Assembly: GCA_011525875.1 (NCBI GenBank)
Contig: WYBN01000007.1
Location: 156,684 to 220,683 of the forward strand
Source of the DNA: Melioribacteraceae bacterium
GTDB lineage: Bacteria; Bacteroidota; Ignavibacteria; Ignavibacteriales; Melioribacteraceae
Direction: 5' to 3'
DNA: 64,000 bases
Shown here: positions 11,413 to 20,014 of the stretch, one piece after another
Position numbering within the stretch: the first letter of the stretch is position 1
How the letters are laid out: each line of letters opens with the position of its first letter
Position numbers and translations under genes: made by a program
The notes under the pieces: model-generated
Databases searched by the model: none
What the model saw: only the letters and a program-made list of their open reading frames with translations
What the model was told of the DNA's origin: nothing

Positions 11413-12126
11413 ATGAGACTCAGTTTAAATGTCGATCATGTAGCTACACTCAGAAATGCGCGGGGCGAAGCACAGCCCGATCCCGTCACTTTTGCGCTGA
11501 TGGCGGAACAATACGGCGTTGACGGAATTGTTGTACATCTGCGGGAAGACAGACGGCATATAAACGAAAGAGACGTGAGGCTATTGCGGGAACTTCTAAC
11601 CACTAAACTCGATCTCGAAATGTCCACCGATGAAGTCATTGTAAAAATTGCATGCGATGTGCAGCCCGAACTGGCTACTCTCGTCCCGGAAAAAAGACAA
11701 GAACTTACAACCGAAGGCGGTTTAAACGTTCTGGATAATCTGGAAAAAATAAAAAACACTATAATTAAACTTCATGAATGCGATATACCAGTTTCAATTT
11801 TTATTGAACCGGATATTGATCAGATTGATGCTGCGGCAGAAATTGGAGCCGACTTTATCGAAGTCCATACCGGCACCTTCGCAAATGCCGTCAGCGAATC
11901 TGAAATATTTGACGAACTTGAAAGAATTCAGCTCGGTGCCAGACACGCAAAGAAAATCGGACTCGGCGTTAATGCCGGTCATGGTTTAAATTACCTGAAC
12001 ATTAAAGAGATTAGAAACATTAGTGAAATTGACGAAGTGAGCATCGGACAGTCTATTATTGCCCGCTCAATTTTTGTAGGCGTTGATCAAGCTGTTAAGG
12101 AAATGATTGAATTGATAAAGAAATAA
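11413..12126 (+). CDS. pdxJ: pyridoxine 5'-phosphate synthase
   Basis: PdxJ closes the pyridoxine ring from 1-deoxyxylulose 5-phosphate and 3-amino-2-oxopropyl phosphate, the last ring-forming step of the DXP-dependent vitamin B6 pathway. The protein starts with the diagnostic LSLNVDHVATLRNARG and continues with GIVVHLREDRRHINERDV; the later GADFIEVHTGTFANA and GLGVNAGHGLNYLN stretches form the phosphate and substrate sites of the TIM barrel. At 237 residues it is full length. AAGGAG stands 8 bases before the ATG. Several PLP enzymes are encoded further along (30.3-32.9 kb), but the genes are not linked in one operon. Confidence 0.95.
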   Translation: MRLSLNVDHVATLRNARGEAQPDPVTFALMAEQYGVDGIVVHLREDRRHINERDVRLLRELLTTKLDLEMSTDEVIVKIACDVQPELATLVPEKRQELTTEGGLNVLDNLEKIKNTIIKLHECDIPVSIFIEPDIDQIDAAAEIGADFIEVHTGTFANAVSESEIFDELERIQLGARHAKKIGLGVNAGHGLNYLNIKEIRNISEIDEVSIGQSIIARSIFVGVDQAVKEMIELIKK

Positions 12127-12151
12127 TACTGAACAAATAACATTCACGTTA

Positions 12152-12943
12152 ATGCCTATGCTGAACAAACTACAGTTAAAGAACAAGCTCGAATATCACT
12201 ACAGAGCATTCGGCAAAAGCCGGATTTCACCCGATCCTTTAGAGTTTCTGCACCGCTTCGACAATTGGAAAGATATTGAGGCGGCTGGTTTCATTTCTTC
12301 CACGCTGGCTTACGGGAACATTAAACAGATAATTAAAACGCTGGATAAATTATTCAAAATAATCGGCGGCAGTCCTTACGAGTTTATTTCTTGTTACAAT
12401 TATTCAAAGGATCATAAGATTTTTAAGGATATCAAGCATCGTTTTTTTTCGGATTTGGATATAGCGGCTCTTTTTGAATCCTTATCATTATCATACAAGC
12501 ATTACGGTTCGTTAAAATATTTATATCTTCTATACTATTTCGAGGGTGAATCTAACATAAAGAATTCTCTTTCTCTTTTCTCGCAGCACTTATTAGAGCT
12601 TGCATCAACAACCGGCGTAGAAAGCCGCGGGTTAAAATTCATGTTCCCGGATCCATATAAAGGGAGCGCTTGCAAGAGACTGAATTTATTTATGCGCTGG
12701 ATGGTTAGAAAAGATGAGCTGGATTTTGGAATCTGGAACGAAATAGAAAAAAACAAATTGGTTATTCCCGTTGACACTCACATTGCTAAAATCTGTTGCA
12801 TTTTAAAGTTGACCCGTTTAAAAAATGTTTCATGGAAAATGGCTGAAGAGATCACCGCAAATCTAAAAAGCTTTGATCCCGCCGATCCAGTGAAATACGA
12901 TTTTGCAATCTGCCACATCGGAATGAGAAAGCTGCAATTCTGA
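12152..12943 (+). CDS. TIGR02757 (DUF2400) family protein
   Basis: This is a conserved bacterial protein of unknown function belonging to the TIGR02757/DUF2400 family, whose C-terminal half resembles HhH-GPD DNA glycosylases. Visible family traits are SPDPLEFLHRF near residue 25, AAGFISSTLAYGNIKQI, GLKFMFPDP, and the conserved IPVDTHIAKICCILKL followed by FDPADPVKYDFAICHIGM at the end. At 263 residues it has the usual length. The ATG at 12152 has an alternative two codons later (12158). It lies 25 bases after pdxJ and is probably cotranscribed. No catalytic role can be assigned from sequence. Confidence 0.82.
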   Translation: MPMLNKLQLKNKLEYHYRAFGKSRISPDPLEFLHRFDNWKDIEAAGFISSTLAYGNIKQIIKTLDKLFKIIGGSPYEFISCYNYSKDHKIFKDIKHRFFSDLDIAALFESLSLSYKHYGSLKYLYLLYYFEGESNIKNSLSLFSQHLLELASTTGVESRGLKFMFPDPYKGSACKRLNLFMRWMVRKDELDFGIWNEIEKNKLVIPVDTHIAKICCILKLTRLKNVSWKMAEEITANLKSFDPADPVKYDFAICHIGMRKLQF

Positions 12944-13038
12944 GTTTAGTTTAATTATTACTTGCATATCAAGATTATAATGAAAATATTCACAACCGTA
13001 TTTAATCGAAAAAGTAAAAAAAAATTCTGCGAGGCTTT

Positions 13039-14328
13039 ATGACGGAAAATATCTCTTCGGCGGTCAAACCAAAACCTTCTCCCCTATACAGATGGTTAGT
13101 GCTAGTATTTATAAGTCTTGCCATGTTCGGCAACTATTATGTTTACGATAGTATAGCGCCCATTGCTGATATGCTAAAAGAAGCGCTCGGTTTCTCCGAT
13201 GAAAACATCGGGCAAATGTACTCTGTTTACAGCATCGCCGCAATAGTTATTCTCTTGTTAGGCGGATTTGTCATTGATAAGTACGGCACAAAAATTTCTA
13301 CTCTTGTTTTCGGTGCGGTATGCACCGTTGCAGCTTTTGTTACATGGTCTACCGATGATTTGACTATTATGCTTACCGGCAGAGTTCTGCTGGGACTCGG
13401 CGCCGAACCGCTTATTGTTGCAATTACAACAGCTCTTGCAAAATGGTTCAAAGGCAAAGAGTTGAGTTTCGCATTTGGAATTAATCTAACTATTGCACGG
13501 CTTGGCTCTGTAGCAGCCGATAATTCGCCGACCTGGGCTGGAAGTTTTTATTTCAACTGGCAGGACCCGCTTTTCCTTTCTTTCATTATTTCAATTGCAT
13601 GTATCGTGGGCGGCGTCGCATATTTTCTGCTTGAGCGAAACGCAGAAAAAAAATATTCGCTCGGCAAACAGGGCGAGACTGACAAATTTGTTTTCAAAGA
13701 CTTGTTTACATTCAATAAATCCTTCTGGCTGATAGTTGCTTTATGCGTTACATTTTACTCGGCAATCTTTCCGTTCAGAAGTTTTGCTATAAAATATTTT
13801 ATTGAAGCCCACGGCAGTACGAGAGAATTTGCGGGATTTTTAAACAGCATTCTTCCTTTGTCGGCTATGATCGCAACTCCGTTATTCGGGCTTCTAGTCG
13901 ATAAAATCGGCAAGAGAGCTTTGCTGATGATGTTCGGCTCGATTCTTATTTTACCTGTTTATCTGATGATGGCATTTACAGAAATTTCCCTATACATACC
14001 TATTGCAATGATGGGAATAGCATTTTCATTAATACCGGCAATTATGTGGCCCTCGGTCGCTTACATTGTTGAAGAGAAAAGATTAGGCACGGCTTATTCG
14101 GTTATGACTTTAATACAGCAAGTCGGCGTAGCCGGATTCAACTGGTTGATTGGCTGGGCAAACGATTATTCCGGAGCTGGAGTAGATAACCCCGGCGGAT
14201 ATTCGCTCGGAATGTGGATTTTCTCAATTCTCGGCTTCTTCGGGTTTACATTTGCATTTTTACTACGCAAGCAGGAAACGGGACCTCACGGGCACGGGCT
14301 TGAGAAGGGTATGAACGGAAATGGATGA
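13039..14328 (+). CDS. major facilitator superfamily transporter
   Basis: This is an inner-membrane secondary transporter with about 12 predicted helices in 429 residues. The N-terminal half carries the MFS loop between helices 2 and 3 (GGFVIDKYGTKIS) and LTGRVLLGLGAEP, and the second half repeats the pattern with LFGLLVDKIGKRAL. The substrate is not recognisable; the general look is that of NarK/nitrate-like or organic-anion MFS proteins. GAGG precedes the ATG. The stop overlaps the start of a PqqD-like gene by 8 bases, which ties the two together in expression. Confidence 0.85.
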   Translation: MTENISSAVKPKPSPLYRWLVLVFISLAMFGNYYVYDSIAPIADMLKEALGFSDENIGQMYSVYSIAAIVILLLGGFVIDKYGTKISTLVFGAVCTVAAFVTWSTDDLTIMLTGRVLLGLGAEPLIVAITTALAKWFKGKELSFAFGINLTIARLGSVAADNSPTWAGSFYFNWQDPLFLSFIISIACIVGGVAYFLLERNAEKKYSLGKQGETDKFVFKDLFTFNKSFWLIVALCVTFYSAIFPFRSFAIKYFIEAHGSTREFAGFLNSILPLSAMIATPLFGLLVDKIGKRALLMMFGSILILPVYLMMAFTEISLYIPIAMMGIAFSLIPAIMWPSVAYIVEEKRLGTAYSVMTLIQQVGVAGFNWLIGWANDYSGAGVDNPGGYSLGMWIFSILGFFGFTFAFLLRKQETGPHGHGLEKGMNGNG

Positions 14329-14659
14329 TTCCGAAATCAAAGAATTATTCCCGGTGCGTATGTGTGAGCACACGGAAATTGACGGCATCGTTACCGTTCT
14401 ATTCAAAAAACAAGAAGTAAGTTTATTGGATAAATTATTTTTTAAGAAGCTTGCAGAAAAGCCATACAATATTGACCTTGATGAGATTGGATCATACTTA
14501 TGGAATCAGTGCGACGGAACAAAAAGAGTAAATGACATCATTCAGCTCGGGCGGGCTGCTTTTGGCAGCAAGATTGAACCTGCAGAAGAAAGAATCATTA
14601 AATTTTTTAGGCAGATGGCTGGCACCAAGCTGCTTGAGCTATACAGAAAAACCGCTTAA
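14321..14659 (+). CDS. orphan PqqD-like (RRE-fold) protein
   Basis: This is a 112-residue soluble protein whose second half fits the PqqD family: IDLDEIGSYLWNQCDGTKRV followed by NDIIQLGRAAFG and helices ending in LLEL. PqqD proteins hold leader peptides for modification enzymes in ribosomally made peptide pathways, but PqqD-like domains also occur singly in other settings. Here no radical SAM enzyme, precursor peptide or other modification gene is nearby. The gene overlaps the end of the MFS transporter and is followed by a secreted protein. The family assignment is moderately sure; the role is unknown. Confidence 0.68.
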   Translation: MDDSEIKELFPVRMCEHTEIDGIVTVLFKKQEVSLLDKLFFKKLAEKPYNIDLDEIGSYLWNQCDGTKRVNDIIQLGRAAFGSKIEPAEERIIKFFRQMAGTKLLELYRKTA

Positions 14660-14713
14660 TAATTGAATGTATTTTTATTAAATTGTGTGCAGAATATATA
14701 TAGTAATGAAAAA

Positions 14714-15451
14714 ATGAAATTAGCCCGGGTATTAATCGTAATTATTATTTCCGCTGCTTTGCAGCACGAACTTAAAGCACAAACATGCGGGTTCGGCTGT
14801 CTTGGGCTGAGCGGTTTTTATGCCGGCTATACAATTGATAATTATGATTTAACAGGCTTGAATGAAAGATTAAATCAGTCCTTGCTTTTTAACGGAATAC
14901 AGAACGAAAATGTCAATTTCACGAAGATGAAGGGCGTTAGATTGGGTGCCAATATCTTCCGCGCCAAATTTCATGATTATTTTATCACCGCCAAAGGATT
15001 CTATCAATTCAGTAAAGATGAGTTTTCGACGAGCAATAAATCTTCTGACGGCAGTCCTCTATCCAAATCCAATTATGAAATGAATCATTGGGGACTTGGT
15101 TTCGACTTCGGCATACCGCTCTTCAATTTTCTTAGTTGGAAAATTCTTGAAGGCGGAGTCAAATTCTTTAAAGCCGAGTTAACGAATCAGATTTTGAATG
15201 AAAATTCAAAGTACGAGGACGAAAAATACGAAACAGTAGATGTAGAAATCGGTTACTATGTCGGCACAGGCATTATCATTCAGATAATAGAAAATTATAT
15301 AAACATTGAGGGCACTGCTGTTTATAACCTTATGCGCATCAATGATCTTTACGATTCGAACGGCGAAGTGTATCTTATCGGCAACTCGAAAATCGTAGAG
15401 AAGGGTGGCATCTCCGCTACAATTCAACTAAACATCGGAGTCCCTTTATAA
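14714..15451 (+). CDS. secreted or outer-membrane protein of unknown function
   Basis: I do not recognise a family. The best start is the ATG at 14714, which gives a standard signal peptide (MKLARVLIVIIISAALQHEL, then KAQ and a likely cut before TCGFG); the frame is open back to a TTG at 14663, but that would add 17 residues ahead of the signal. The mature part is rich in aromatic and glycine residues with alternating hydrophobic strands (DYFITAKGFYQF, GLGFDFGIPLFNF, IGYYVGTGIIIQI). This suggests an outer-membrane beta-barrel of about 235 residues. The stop overlaps the aminopeptidase start by one base (TAATG). Confidence 0.7.
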   Translation: MKLARVLIVIIISAALQHELKAQTCGFGCLGLSGFYAGYTIDNYDLTGLNERLNQSLLFNGIQNENVNFTKMKGVRLGANIFRAKFHDYFITAKGFYQFSKDEFSTSNKSSDGSPLSKSNYEMNHWGLGFDFGIPLFNFLSWKILEGGVKFFKAELTNQILNENSKYEDEKYETVDVEIGYYVGTGIIIQIIENYINIEGTAVYNLMRINDLYDSNGEVYLIGNSKIVEKGGISATIQLNIGVPL

Positions 15452-16416
15452 TGGCTTTGACCAAACTCGACAAGGCTTGCATTATTGCTATTAAAGACTG
15501 CATGGCTGTAAAACCCAAAGAAAAAGTTTTGGTTATAACCGACGAATTAAAATCTGAAATCGGTGCGGCGATTCACCGTAATGCGTTAGGGCTGGGGCTG
15601 TTCAGCATTCTCATTGAAATGAAATCGGGAAGAATAAACGGCGAGGAACCGCCTTCCGAGATCTCCGATCTGATGAAAAAATTCGATGTAATTTTCTGCC
15701 CGACCGCTAAATCACTAACACACACTAATGCAAGACGCGAAGCCTCAAAATTAGGCGTTAGAGTGGCTACCTTCCCGGGAATAACGCATGACATTATGGT
15801 TCGTGGAATGAATGCCGACTATAAAGCAATCGCAGCCCTTACTATTAAGATGAAAAAACTTTTCGATAAAACTAAAAGTGTAAGAGTTACAGCGGCGAAC
15901 GGAACCGATATTGAAATGAATATCGAAGGACGCACGGCGATCGCCAGTAAAGGTTTATTCCATAAAAAAGGTGAAGGCGGCAACCTGCCCACAGGCGAAA
16001 CTTTTGCCGCCCCGGTCGAAGGAACTTCAAACGGAGTCTTTTTTGTAGACGGTTCGATGGCCGGAATTGGGATGATAACCAATAGACCATTGAGAATTGA
16101 AGTAAAAGACGGATATGCAGTAAATATAACCGGGGGCAAGCAGGCGGCGCGTTTGATCAAAATGCTGGATGAATTTGGCAGACCCGCAAGGAATATCGCA
16201 GAAATCGGGATTGGAGCTAACGATAAAGCAAAATTAAGCGGGGTAATTCTCGAAGATGAAAAAGTACTTGGCACGGTTCATATCGCGCTTGGTAATAATA
16301 TAACCATGGGCGGAAATATAAACGTTCCTATCCATTTAGACGGGGTTATAAAAAGACCATCGGTTTATTTTGACGGTAAGCCGATTATGAAAAACGGGAA
16401 ATTATTGATCAAATAA
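15451..16416 (+). CDS. M29-type (thermophilic) aminopeptidase
   Basis: This is a metal-dependent aminopeptidase of the AmpS/PepS (M29, COG2309) superfamily that removes N-terminal residues from peptides in the cytoplasm. The C-terminal catalytic half is recognisable: the metal-ligand glutamates in NLPTGETFAAP and NIAEIGIGAN, then VHIALGNN with a histidine and finally PIHLDGVI supplying His and Asp. The protein is 321 residues, shorter than the 370-410 of characterised M29 enzymes, mainly through a reduced N-terminal domain. It starts on the last base of the preceding secreted-protein gene, so the pair is translationally coupled. Confidence 0.82.
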   Translation: MALTKLDKACIIAIKDCMAVKPKEKVLVITDELKSEIGAAIHRNALGLGLFSILIEMKSGRINGEEPPSEISDLMKKFDVIFCPTAKSLTHTNARREASKLGVRVATFPGITHDIMVRGMNADYKAIAALTIKMKKLFDKTKSVRVTAANGTDIEMNIEGRTAIASKGLFHKKGEGGNLPTGETFAAPVEGTSNGVFFVDGSMAGIGMITNRPLRIEVKDGYAVNITGGKQAARLIKMLDEFGRPARNIAEIGIGANDKAKLSGVILEDEKVLGTVHIALGNNITMGGNINVPIHLDGVIKRPSVYFDGKPIMKNGKLLIK

Positions 16417-16469
16417 GTATTTCCCTCTTCTCTATTAATAACTCTCCATTTAATAAAAAACTACATTTT

Positions 16470-16500
16470 TTGTTCTTTTTGGCTTATTTACCTATATTTG
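16470..16500 (+). promoter_or_regulatory. promoter of the uvrD/pcrA-type gene
   Basis: TTG at 16470-16472 is followed after exactly 20 bases by TATATTTG at 16493-16500, a perfect match to the Bacteroidota TAnnTTTG -7 element; read as sigma-70 it is TTGTTC-N17-TATATT. The helicase ATG at 16524 would be about 20 bases from the transcript start. The match shows that translation cannot begin at the upstream in-frame ATG at 16470, which lies inside the promoter. Confidence 0.7.
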
Positions 16501-16523
16501 CCGCTCAAAAATTAAAGGTGTCT

Positions 16524-18701
16524 ATGAAATCCCTAAAAACATTGAATCCCGCGCAAAAAGAAGCCGTTGAATATAATTCAGGCCCACATATAATAGTAGC
16601 AGGTGCAGGCTCCGGCAAAACTAAGGTTCTAACTCAAAAAATTGCGTATTTGATTGAAGATGGTTTTGACGCATCTTCAATTTTAGCCCTAACTTTTACA
16701 AATAAGGCGGCTAACGAGATGAAAGAAAGGATTATCGAGCTGATTGGCGCTGCTAAAGCCAAGCAGATTTGGATGGGGACTTTTCACTCTATTTTTGCAA
16801 AAATACTCAGGGCAGAATCCGACAAATTAAATTATCGCCCTAATTTTTCAATTTATGATAAAGAAGATTCAGTTTCAGTTGTCAGCAACCTTCTTGAAGA
16901 ACTTAATTTTTCTATTGATGAGCATACTTATAGTGCAATTCATCATAAAATCAGCAATCTCAAGAACAGAATGATTTTACCTGAAGATTTTGCTAAAAAT
17001 TATGCCGAAACCGTTTACGACCAGAAAGTCGCAGAAATTTATGTGGAATATAATAAACGTTTGTTCGAAAATAATTCTATGGATTTTGACGACCTTCTTC
17101 TTAAGCCGATAGAGTTATTTAATAAATATCCAAAAATTCTTCAGAAATACCGCGGACAATTCAAATACATTTTGGTGGATGAATTTCAAGACACAAACAA
17201 AGCGCAGTACGAAGTTCTTAAGTTTTTAGTGTACGGGAGAACTAAGGTCTGCGTTGTTGGTGATGACGCCCAAAGCATTTACGGCTGGCGGGGCGCTGAT
17301 ATCAGCAATATGCTCGATTTCGAAAAAGATTTCCCCAAGACAAAGATTTTTAGGCTTGAGCAAAATTACCGCTCTACAAAAATGATACTTGAAGCAGCAG
17401 GCTCTGTGATAAAAAATAATAAGTCACAGATCACAAAAACATTGTGGACCGAAAATGATAACGGAGAACAGCTCACTTTGGTACGCTGCTCTGACGAAAA
17501 AGACGAAGCTTTTCAAGTATCAAAACAAATCAAAAGAGAAATTTCGACAAAAAAATTATCACTGAATGATATTGCAATTTTTTACAGAATAAACTCTCAA
17601 TCAAGAGCACTTGAAGAAGCGTTGCGCCGTGAGAAAATACCTTACAAAATAATCGGCGGCGTGGAATTCTACAAAAGAAAAGAAGTTAAAGATGTAATCG
17701 CTTACCTGCGTGTTTTCATTAATCAGAATGATGAAGAAAGTCTTCTGCGTATTATGAATTTCCCTCAGCGGGGGATAGGCAACACTTCAATCAGCAAAAT
17801 GATCGCGTTCTCTAGGAAACTGAATCTTACATTATTCCAAACGATGGCAAGAATTTTTGAGGTAATAGAAGTAAAAGAAAGAATACAGAAAAACGTTAAG
17901 CAGTTTAAATTACTGCTTGATAAATACATCGAGCTGAAAGATGATCTTTCACTTCCTGAACTCGCCTCTGCCTTGATTGATGAATTAGGTATTTTGAAAA
18001 TTTATAAGGAAGAAAACACTCCTGAATCCCTGCAGCGCTATGAAAATATTCAGGAATTACTTGCCGGCATAAATGATTTCTTCAAACAAAATCCAAAAAC
18101 TACAATTGAAGAATTTCTCGGTGAAGTTTCGTTGATGACCGGGGTGGATCAATATGAAGAATCAAATAATTCGGTTACATTGATGACTGTTCATAGCTCA
18201 AAGGGTCTGGAATTTCCAGTTGTTTTTCTCACCGGATGCGAGGAGGATATTTTTCCGCTTAATCCAAAATTTGATACCGATGCCCGCACCGAAGAAGAAA
18301 GACGATTATTTTATGTCGGCTTGACTCGGGCAAAACAGAAAATCTATATCACCTACGCCCGTTCGAGGTACCGCTTCGGCGAAGTAGCTTACCAGAGCAG
18401 ATCGAGATTTATTGACGAGTTAGATAAAAAAACCTATACCGAATTGAACGGGAATGTTGGAAGAAAATCCGGCAGAAGGAAAAAAGCTTTTTATGACGAA
18501 ATGTATCAGGAAGATTACGACGATTTCAATCAAGAGCACCGCTCGCTTCGAGTAGGCAGCCGGGTTAAACATGAAATTTTCGGCAATGGTAAAATTCTTG
18601 CGATAAACGGCGCTGGCGATATGCAGAAAGTAAGCGTTGCTTTCGAGTCTGCCGGCGTGAAACATCTCTTGACAAAATTCGCGAGCCTAAAGATAATTTA
18701 A
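16524..18701 (+). CDS. pcrA: UvrD/PcrA/Rep-family ATP-dependent 3'-5' DNA helicase
   Basis: This is a superfamily 1A helicase acting in nucleotide excision and mismatch repair and in clearing replication forks. All motifs are visible in order: GAGSGKT (I), TFTNKAANEMKER (Ia), DEFQDTN (II), GDDAQSIYGWRGAD (III), LEQNYRST (IV), TVHSSKGLEFPVVFLTG (V) and EERRLFYVGLTRAK (VI). The C-terminus (RVGSRVKHEIFGNGKILAI) is the Tudor-like tail of PcrA/UvrD. The start at 16524 has AAAGGTG upstream and yields MKSLKTLNPAQKEAV; the longer ATG at 16470 would add a spurious leader overlapping the promoter. At 725 residues it is full length. UvrD is an equally fair name. Confidence 0.93.
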   Translation: MKSLKTLNPAQKEAVEYNSGPHIIVAGAGSGKTKVLTQKIAYLIEDGFDASSILALTFTNKAANEMKERIIELIGAAKAKQIWMGTFHSIFAKILRAESDKLNYRPNFSIYDKEDSVSVVSNLLEELNFSIDEHTYSAIHHKISNLKNRMILPEDFAKNYAETVYDQKVAEIYVEYNKRLFENNSMDFDDLLLKPIELFNKYPKILQKYRGQFKYILVDEFQDTNKAQYEVLKFLVYGRTKVCVVGDDAQSIYGWRGADISNMLDFEKDFPKTKIFRLEQNYRSTKMILEAAGSVIKNNKSQITKTLWTENDNGEQLTLVRCSDEKDEAFQVSKQIKREISTKKLSLNDIAIFYRINSQSRALEEALRREKIPYKIIGGVEFYKRKEVKDVIAYLRVFINQNDEESLLRIMNFPQRGIGNTSISKMIAFSRKLNLTLFQTMARIFEVIEVKERIQKNVKQFKLLLDKYIELKDDLSLPELASALIDELGILKIYKEENTPESLQRYENIQELLAGINDFFKQNPKTTIEEFLGEVSLMTGVDQYEESNNSVTLMTVHSSKGLEFPVVFLTGCEEDIFPLNPKFDTDARTEEERRLFYVGLTRAKQKIYITYARSRYRFGEVAYQSRSRFIDELDKKTYTELNGNVGRKSGRRKKAFYDEMYQEDYDDFNQEHRSLRVGSRVKHEIFGNGKILAINGAGDMQKVSVAFESAGVKHLLTKFASLKII
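18669..18697 (+). promoter_or_regulatory. pfkA promoter inside the end of the helicase gene
   Basis: TTGACA (18669-18674), a 17-base spacer and GATAAT (18692-18697) form a near-consensus sigma-70-type promoter overlapping the last codons of the helicase gene. Transcription would start near 18705, about 45 bases before the pfkA ATG, giving pfkA its own expression. Confidence 0.65.
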
Positions 18702-18750
18702 TATCTGTTTTTGAATGAAAAATAAAATCACACTTGCAAAGGAGTAGAAA

Positions 18751-19797
18751 ATGAAAATCGGTGTTTTGACGGGCGGCGGCGACTGCCCCGGCTTGAATGC
18801 TGTGATAAGAGCCGTAGTTAGAAGATCAATTGCTAATAATCATCAGGTTATCGGAATAAAAAAGGGTTGGAAAGGCGTTCTTGAAAAGGATTTTATGGAA
18901 TTGAATCTCGATACTACTTCAGGCATACTTCACCGCGGGGGCACAATTCTTGGTTCCTCAAGAACAAATGTTTATAAGAGTGAAGACGGCGAAAAGCGGG
19001 CAATAGAAAATTTGAAAGCTATGGGAGTAGATGCGCTTGTCGCTATTGGCGGCGAAGATACGCTTGGCGTTGCTAATAAATTGCATAAAGCCGGCGTTAA
19101 CGTTGTCGGTGTTCCCAAAACGATTGATAACGATTTAAATGCCACTGATTATACATTTGGATTTGATACCGCTGTTAATGTTGCCACCGAAGCGCTTGAT
19201 AGAATTCATACTACGGCGGATTCTCACAGCCGTGTAATGGTTGTTGAAGTGATGGGCAGGCATGCAGGTTGGATTGCGCTTCATTCTGGTATTGCCGGCG
19301 GCGCCGATGTTATCCTGATTCCCGAAAAACCTTTTGTCATTGACGAAGTTTGTGATATAATAAATAAAAGAGCTTCGAGGGGCAAGAACTTCAGCATTGT
19401 CTGTGTTGCAGAAGGCGCTAAACTGAAAGCTGATGAAAATGAACAGAAGGATGGTTCATTCGTTTTGAGCAGTCTCAAAAAAGATTCTTTCGGTCATGTT
19501 ATGCTTGGTGGAATCGGAAATGTTCTCGCTGAAGAAATTGAAAAGAGAACCGGTTTCGAAACCCGTTCAACTGTTCTCGGTCATATTCAAAGGGGGGGTT
19601 CACCAACTGCCTTTGATCGTGTTCTCGGCACAAGGTTCGGAATTTTTGCAGCGGAGTTAGTGCAGAAAGGCGAATATGGTAAAATGGCAGCCTTAAAAGG
19701 AAATAAAATCATTGCAGTGTCTCTGCAGGATGCTGTCGGAAAATTGAAGACAGTTGACGATGAGCTTTATTCTGTTGCCGAGGCTTTCTTCGGATAG
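18751..19797 (+). CDS. pfkA: 6-phosphofructokinase, probably pyrophosphate-dependent
   Basis: This enzyme phosphorylates fructose 6-phosphate to the 1,6-bisphosphate. The 348-residue protein begins IGVLTGGGDCPGLNAVIRAV and contains the catalytic PKTIDNDLNATDYTFGFDTA, MGRHAGWIAL and HIQRGGSPTAFDR. Two residues decide the phosphoryl donor in this family: the position equal to E. coli Gly104 is Asp103 (GGEDT) and that equal to Gly124 is Lys123 (PKTIDND). This Asp/Lys pair is the pattern of pyrophosphate-dependent enzymes such as that of Amycolatopsis, whereas ATP enzymes carry Gly at both. Pyrophosphate use, and hence reversibility, is an inference from these residues. An AAAGGAG ribosome-binding site precedes the start, and a terminator follows. 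Confidence 0.93.
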   Translation: MKIGVLTGGGDCPGLNAVIRAVVRRSIANNHQVIGIKKGWKGVLEKDFMELNLDTTSGILHRGGTILGSSRTNVYKSEDGEKRAIENLKAMGVDALVAIGGEDTLGVANKLHKAGVNVVGVPKTIDNDLNATDYTFGFDTAVNVATEALDRIHTTADSHSRVMVVEVMGRHAGWIALHSGIAGGADVILIPEKPFVIDEVCDIINKRASRGKNFSIVCVAEGAKLKADENEQKDGSFVLSSLKKDSFGHVMLGGIGNVLAEEIEKRTGFETRSTVLGHIQRGGSPTAFDRVLGTRFGIFAAELVQKGEYGKMAALKGNKIIAVSLQDAVGKLKTVDDELYSVAEAFFG

Positions 19798-19818
19798 GAT
19801 TTTTTTTTCTCTATAAAT

Positions 19819-19845
19819 AAAAAGCTCTTCAGGAGCTTTTTTTAT
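19819..19845 (+). terminator. intrinsic terminator after pfkA
   Basis: AAAAAGCTC (19819-19827), loop TTCAG and GAGCTTTTT (19833-19841) make a 9-bp hairpin followed by further T residues, 20 bases after the pfkA stop. This is a standard Rho-independent terminator. Confidence 0.88.
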
Positions 19846-19949
19846 TTCTATCGGCTTACAGAAACTAATTTTCTGCTTTTTCTCCTTAGGCTCTGCTGAA
19901 TAATTAATAACATCTCAAATGCGCTTTAATTTCAGTAGAAAAAATTTAT

Positions 19950-19978
19950 TTGACAGGCAACTTTTTGATTATTAATGC
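19950..19978 (+). promoter_or_regulatory. candidate promoter of the secreted TPR protein gene
   Basis: TTGACA (19950-19955) and TAATGC (19973-19978) are separated by 17 bases in the gap between the pfkA terminator and the TPR gene. The -35 box is perfect while the -10 box is only partial, so confidence is moderate. Confidence 0.5.
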
Positions 19979-20014
19979 ATCTTTAACTCACAGAATAAAT
20001 AAAAAGTGAATAAT

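Noticed and set aside
16470..16523. N-terminal extension of the helicase (MFFLAYLPIFAAQ...)
   Set aside because: The extension overlaps a perfect TTG-N20-TAnnTTTG promoter and lacks a ribosome-binding site. The ATG at 16524 has AAAGGTG and gives the normal family N-terminus.
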